Origin: an uncultured Bdellovibrio sp.
GTDB lineage: Bacteria > Bdellovibrionota > Bdellovibrionia > Bdellovibrionales > Bdellovibrionaceae
Direction of reading: 5' to 3'
Length of the DNA stretch: 14,728 nt
Assembly (NCBI GenBank): GCA_946482355.1
Contig: CAMLRE010000010.1
Span: 1 to 14,728, forward strand
The notes beneath the pieces were generated by a model that had not been told where the DNA came from, searched no databases, and was given only the letters and a program-made list of their open reading frames with translations. Within the stretch, counting starts at the first letter, position 1. Each line of letters starts with the position of its first letter. The position numbers and the translations under genes are program-made. Shown piece by piece: positions 13,499-14,728 of the stretch.

Positions 13499-14706
13499 TC
13501 AAAAAAATGACGATCCACCACTGAATCTTGCACAACGGTCTGACCGGCGTCAGAACCTGGCGATTTTTTTTCGTGAATCAAATTTAATAACGCCGCAGCC
13601 GCCTTAGCATCAAACATGGCGCGATGATGTTGCTCAAGCGAAATATTAAAATTCACACATAGATTCTTTAAGCTATAAGACTCTAACCCCGGGTAATGTT
13701 TGCGCATTCCCTGCACGGTACACAGATATGGTCTGACAAATGAAATTTCAAGGCGCTGAAATTCTTTTTGAATAAACCCGTAATCAAAACGCACATTATG
13801 CGCGACAAAGATCGCCTCTTTGGTAAATTCGAAAAACTTTTCTGCGATCTCGTTAAATTTCGGTGCTTCACTGACCATTTCATTGGTAATTCCAGTTAAA
13901 GCCGTAATGTATTGGGGAATCGATCGGCCAGGATTAATCAAAGTTTGAAATTCTTCGATGATCTTTCCGTTTTGCACTTTAACGGCACCTATTTCCGTGA
14001 TTTTGTGAAACATCGATGAGCCACCGGTTGTTTCAATATCAACCACCACATAAATCTGGTTCGGGTCTGTGACATAATTAACACGCAAGACCTGCACATC
14101 AAAACCGGCTTCTTTAAGTAAACGAAGCTTAGATAGCTGATTCGATCTTAAAGCATCACCTTCAGCTTTGACTTCGACAAATTTAATGCCGTCTTCGGTT
14201 TCTAGCATCAGATCAGGAAAACCACTGTGGTAGCTAGAAAAGTTCTGACTCATGGTTCGTAAGATATGAGCCACGTCTTTTTCGACCGACCCTTTTAAAA
14301 AATTTAAAACTAAATGAGTTAAAGTTGGCTGCCATTGAAAAATATCGTTTAATTTTCCGTAATTGGCCGTCACGGTTTTTAAAATTAAGACCTCGGTCTT
14401 TTTATAATCTTTTAAAAGACTTAGCTTAGTTTCAATCTGGTCTTTAAGTTTTAAATAAAATTCTTCACCCACTAAATCTGCCGGAGAACGATCAAAGGGA
14501 TTATGTAAAGCTGCATGCTCGTTTTCAAAAATTTCTTCCCAGAAAATTAATCCGAAAAGAGCGCACCACAAATAGTTTTCGGTAAAAGTGGCTTCTATTC
14601 CTTTTTTAGCATAATAGTCTTTAACACCGGCTTCAGGATTTTTTAAATACCCTTCACTAAGCGAAATCTCTTGCGCTGAACGTAAAGCTTCAGTCAGATA
14701 CCCCAT
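13495..14706 (-). CDS. FAN1-like VRR-NUC nuclease fused to DEDDh 3'-5' exonuclease
   Basis: DNA repair-type fusion protein of 403 aa. Residues 1 to about 210 match the C-terminal nuclease module of FAN1: a helical part with E43 in TENYLWCALFGLIFWEEIF, NPFDRSPADL (69-78), then the VRR-NUC core GFPDLML (162-168, D165), FVEVKAEGDAL (176-186, E178 and K180) and Q190. Residues about 217-385 are a DnaQ/PolC-type DEDDh exonuclease: D223-I-E225-T-T-G, HNVRFDYGF (303-311, D308), and H361-R-A-M-F-D366-A. All expected metal ligands of both active sites are present. FAN1 cleaves branched and flap DNA from the 5' side, and DEDDh enzymes degrade 3' ends, so a combined flap-processing or interstrand-crosslink repair role is plausible but inferred. 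The FAN1 SAP-like N-terminal region is absent. The start at 14706 has a TTTAAT -10-like box nine bases upstream (14716-14721), but the -35 lies beyond the window. Confidence 0.88.
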   Translation of the reverse strand: MGYLTEALRSAQEISLSEGYLKNPEAGVKDYYAKKGIEATFTENYLWCALFGLIFWEEIFENEHAALHNPFDRSPADLVGEEFYLKLKDQIETKLSLLKDYKKTEVLILKTVTANYGKLNDIFQWQPTLTHLVLNFLKGSVEKDVAHILRTMSQNFSSYHSGFPDLMLETEDGIKFVEVKAEGDALRSNQLSKLRLLKEAGFDVQVLRVNYVTDPNQIYVVVDIETTGGSSMFHKITEIGAVKVQNGKIIEEFQTLINPGRSIPQYITALTGITNEMVSEAPKFNEIAEKFFEFTKEAIFVAHNVRFDYGFIQKEFQRLEISFVRPYLCTVQGMRKHYPGLESYSLKNLCVNFNISLEQHHRAMFDAKAAAALLNLIHEKKSPGSDAGQTVVQDSVVDRHFFD

Positions 14707-14728
14707 TTTTTTCTTATTAAATTTGCGA

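Noticed and set aside
1..14728. tRNA, rRNA, CRISPR array, prophage or insertion sequence
   Set aside because: No cloverleaf-like segments, repeats with spacers, integrases or transposases were seen; genes are packed with no room for large elements.

Overview
The window is a compact, AT-rich bacterial segment with 15 intact or edge-truncated protein genes and one probable pseudogene. It has no RNA genes, insertion sequences, CRISPR arrays or long non-coding stretches; the longest gap between genes is about 100 bases. The gene mix and the low G+C suggest a Bdellovibrionota/Oligoflexia-type or other unusual proteobacterial chromosome. That mix is a LitR photoprotection cassette, an outer-membrane lipoprotein, and a FAN1-like nuclease fused to a DnaQ-type exonuclease. 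The taxonomic call is an inference and is not proven by the sequence.

Region A (1-10123) is the core of the window: a divergent light/photo-oxidative-stress island arranged around a MerR-cobalamin regulator of the LitR/CarH family (6676-7617). Leftward from the 6.6 kb intergenic region runs a six-gene operon: TIGR01777 epimerase fused to an SRPBCC domain, a DUF1295 membrane protein, a COG2907 FAD oxidase, DUF1365, a Cfa-like lipid methyltransferase, and DNA photolyase (cut by the left edge). Every junction overlaps by 1 to 11 bases. Rightward run litR, a DUF3833 lipoprotein, an unrecognised secreted protein, a DUF2878 membrane protein and a short-chain dehydrogenase, also nearly all overlapping. 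A perfect 13-bp inverted repeat (6622-6651) lies between the two arms and is the obvious candidate LitR operator. Known relatives of this gene set are controlled by LitR or by sigmaE-ChrR in other proteobacteria. They are linked to light and singlet-oxygen responses and, through Cfa-like methyltransferase and flavoenzyme homologues, to methylated or furan fatty acids in membrane phospholipids. My working model is that light releases LitR from the palindrome, giving coordinated repair of pyrimidine dimers and remodelling of membrane lipids.

Region B (10124-14728) looks like ordinary chromosome with some curiosities. It holds a small helical protein of unknown function, an IspZ/YciB-like membrane protein behind a clear extended -10 promoter, a GNAT acetyltransferase preceded by an N-terminally truncated RidA remnant, and an alpha/beta-hydrolase-fold protein that has lost its catalytic Ser and His. 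It also holds an eight-cysteine YkgJ-like protein and a FAN1-type VRR-NUC nuclease fused to a DEDDh 3'-5' exonuclease. Two convergent gene pairs abut or overlap at their stop codons.

Several start codons were moved from the longest-ORF position because a Shine-Dalgarno sequence or a promoter makes the longer start implausible (6585, 7637, 8850, 10228, 10718, 12035, 12755).
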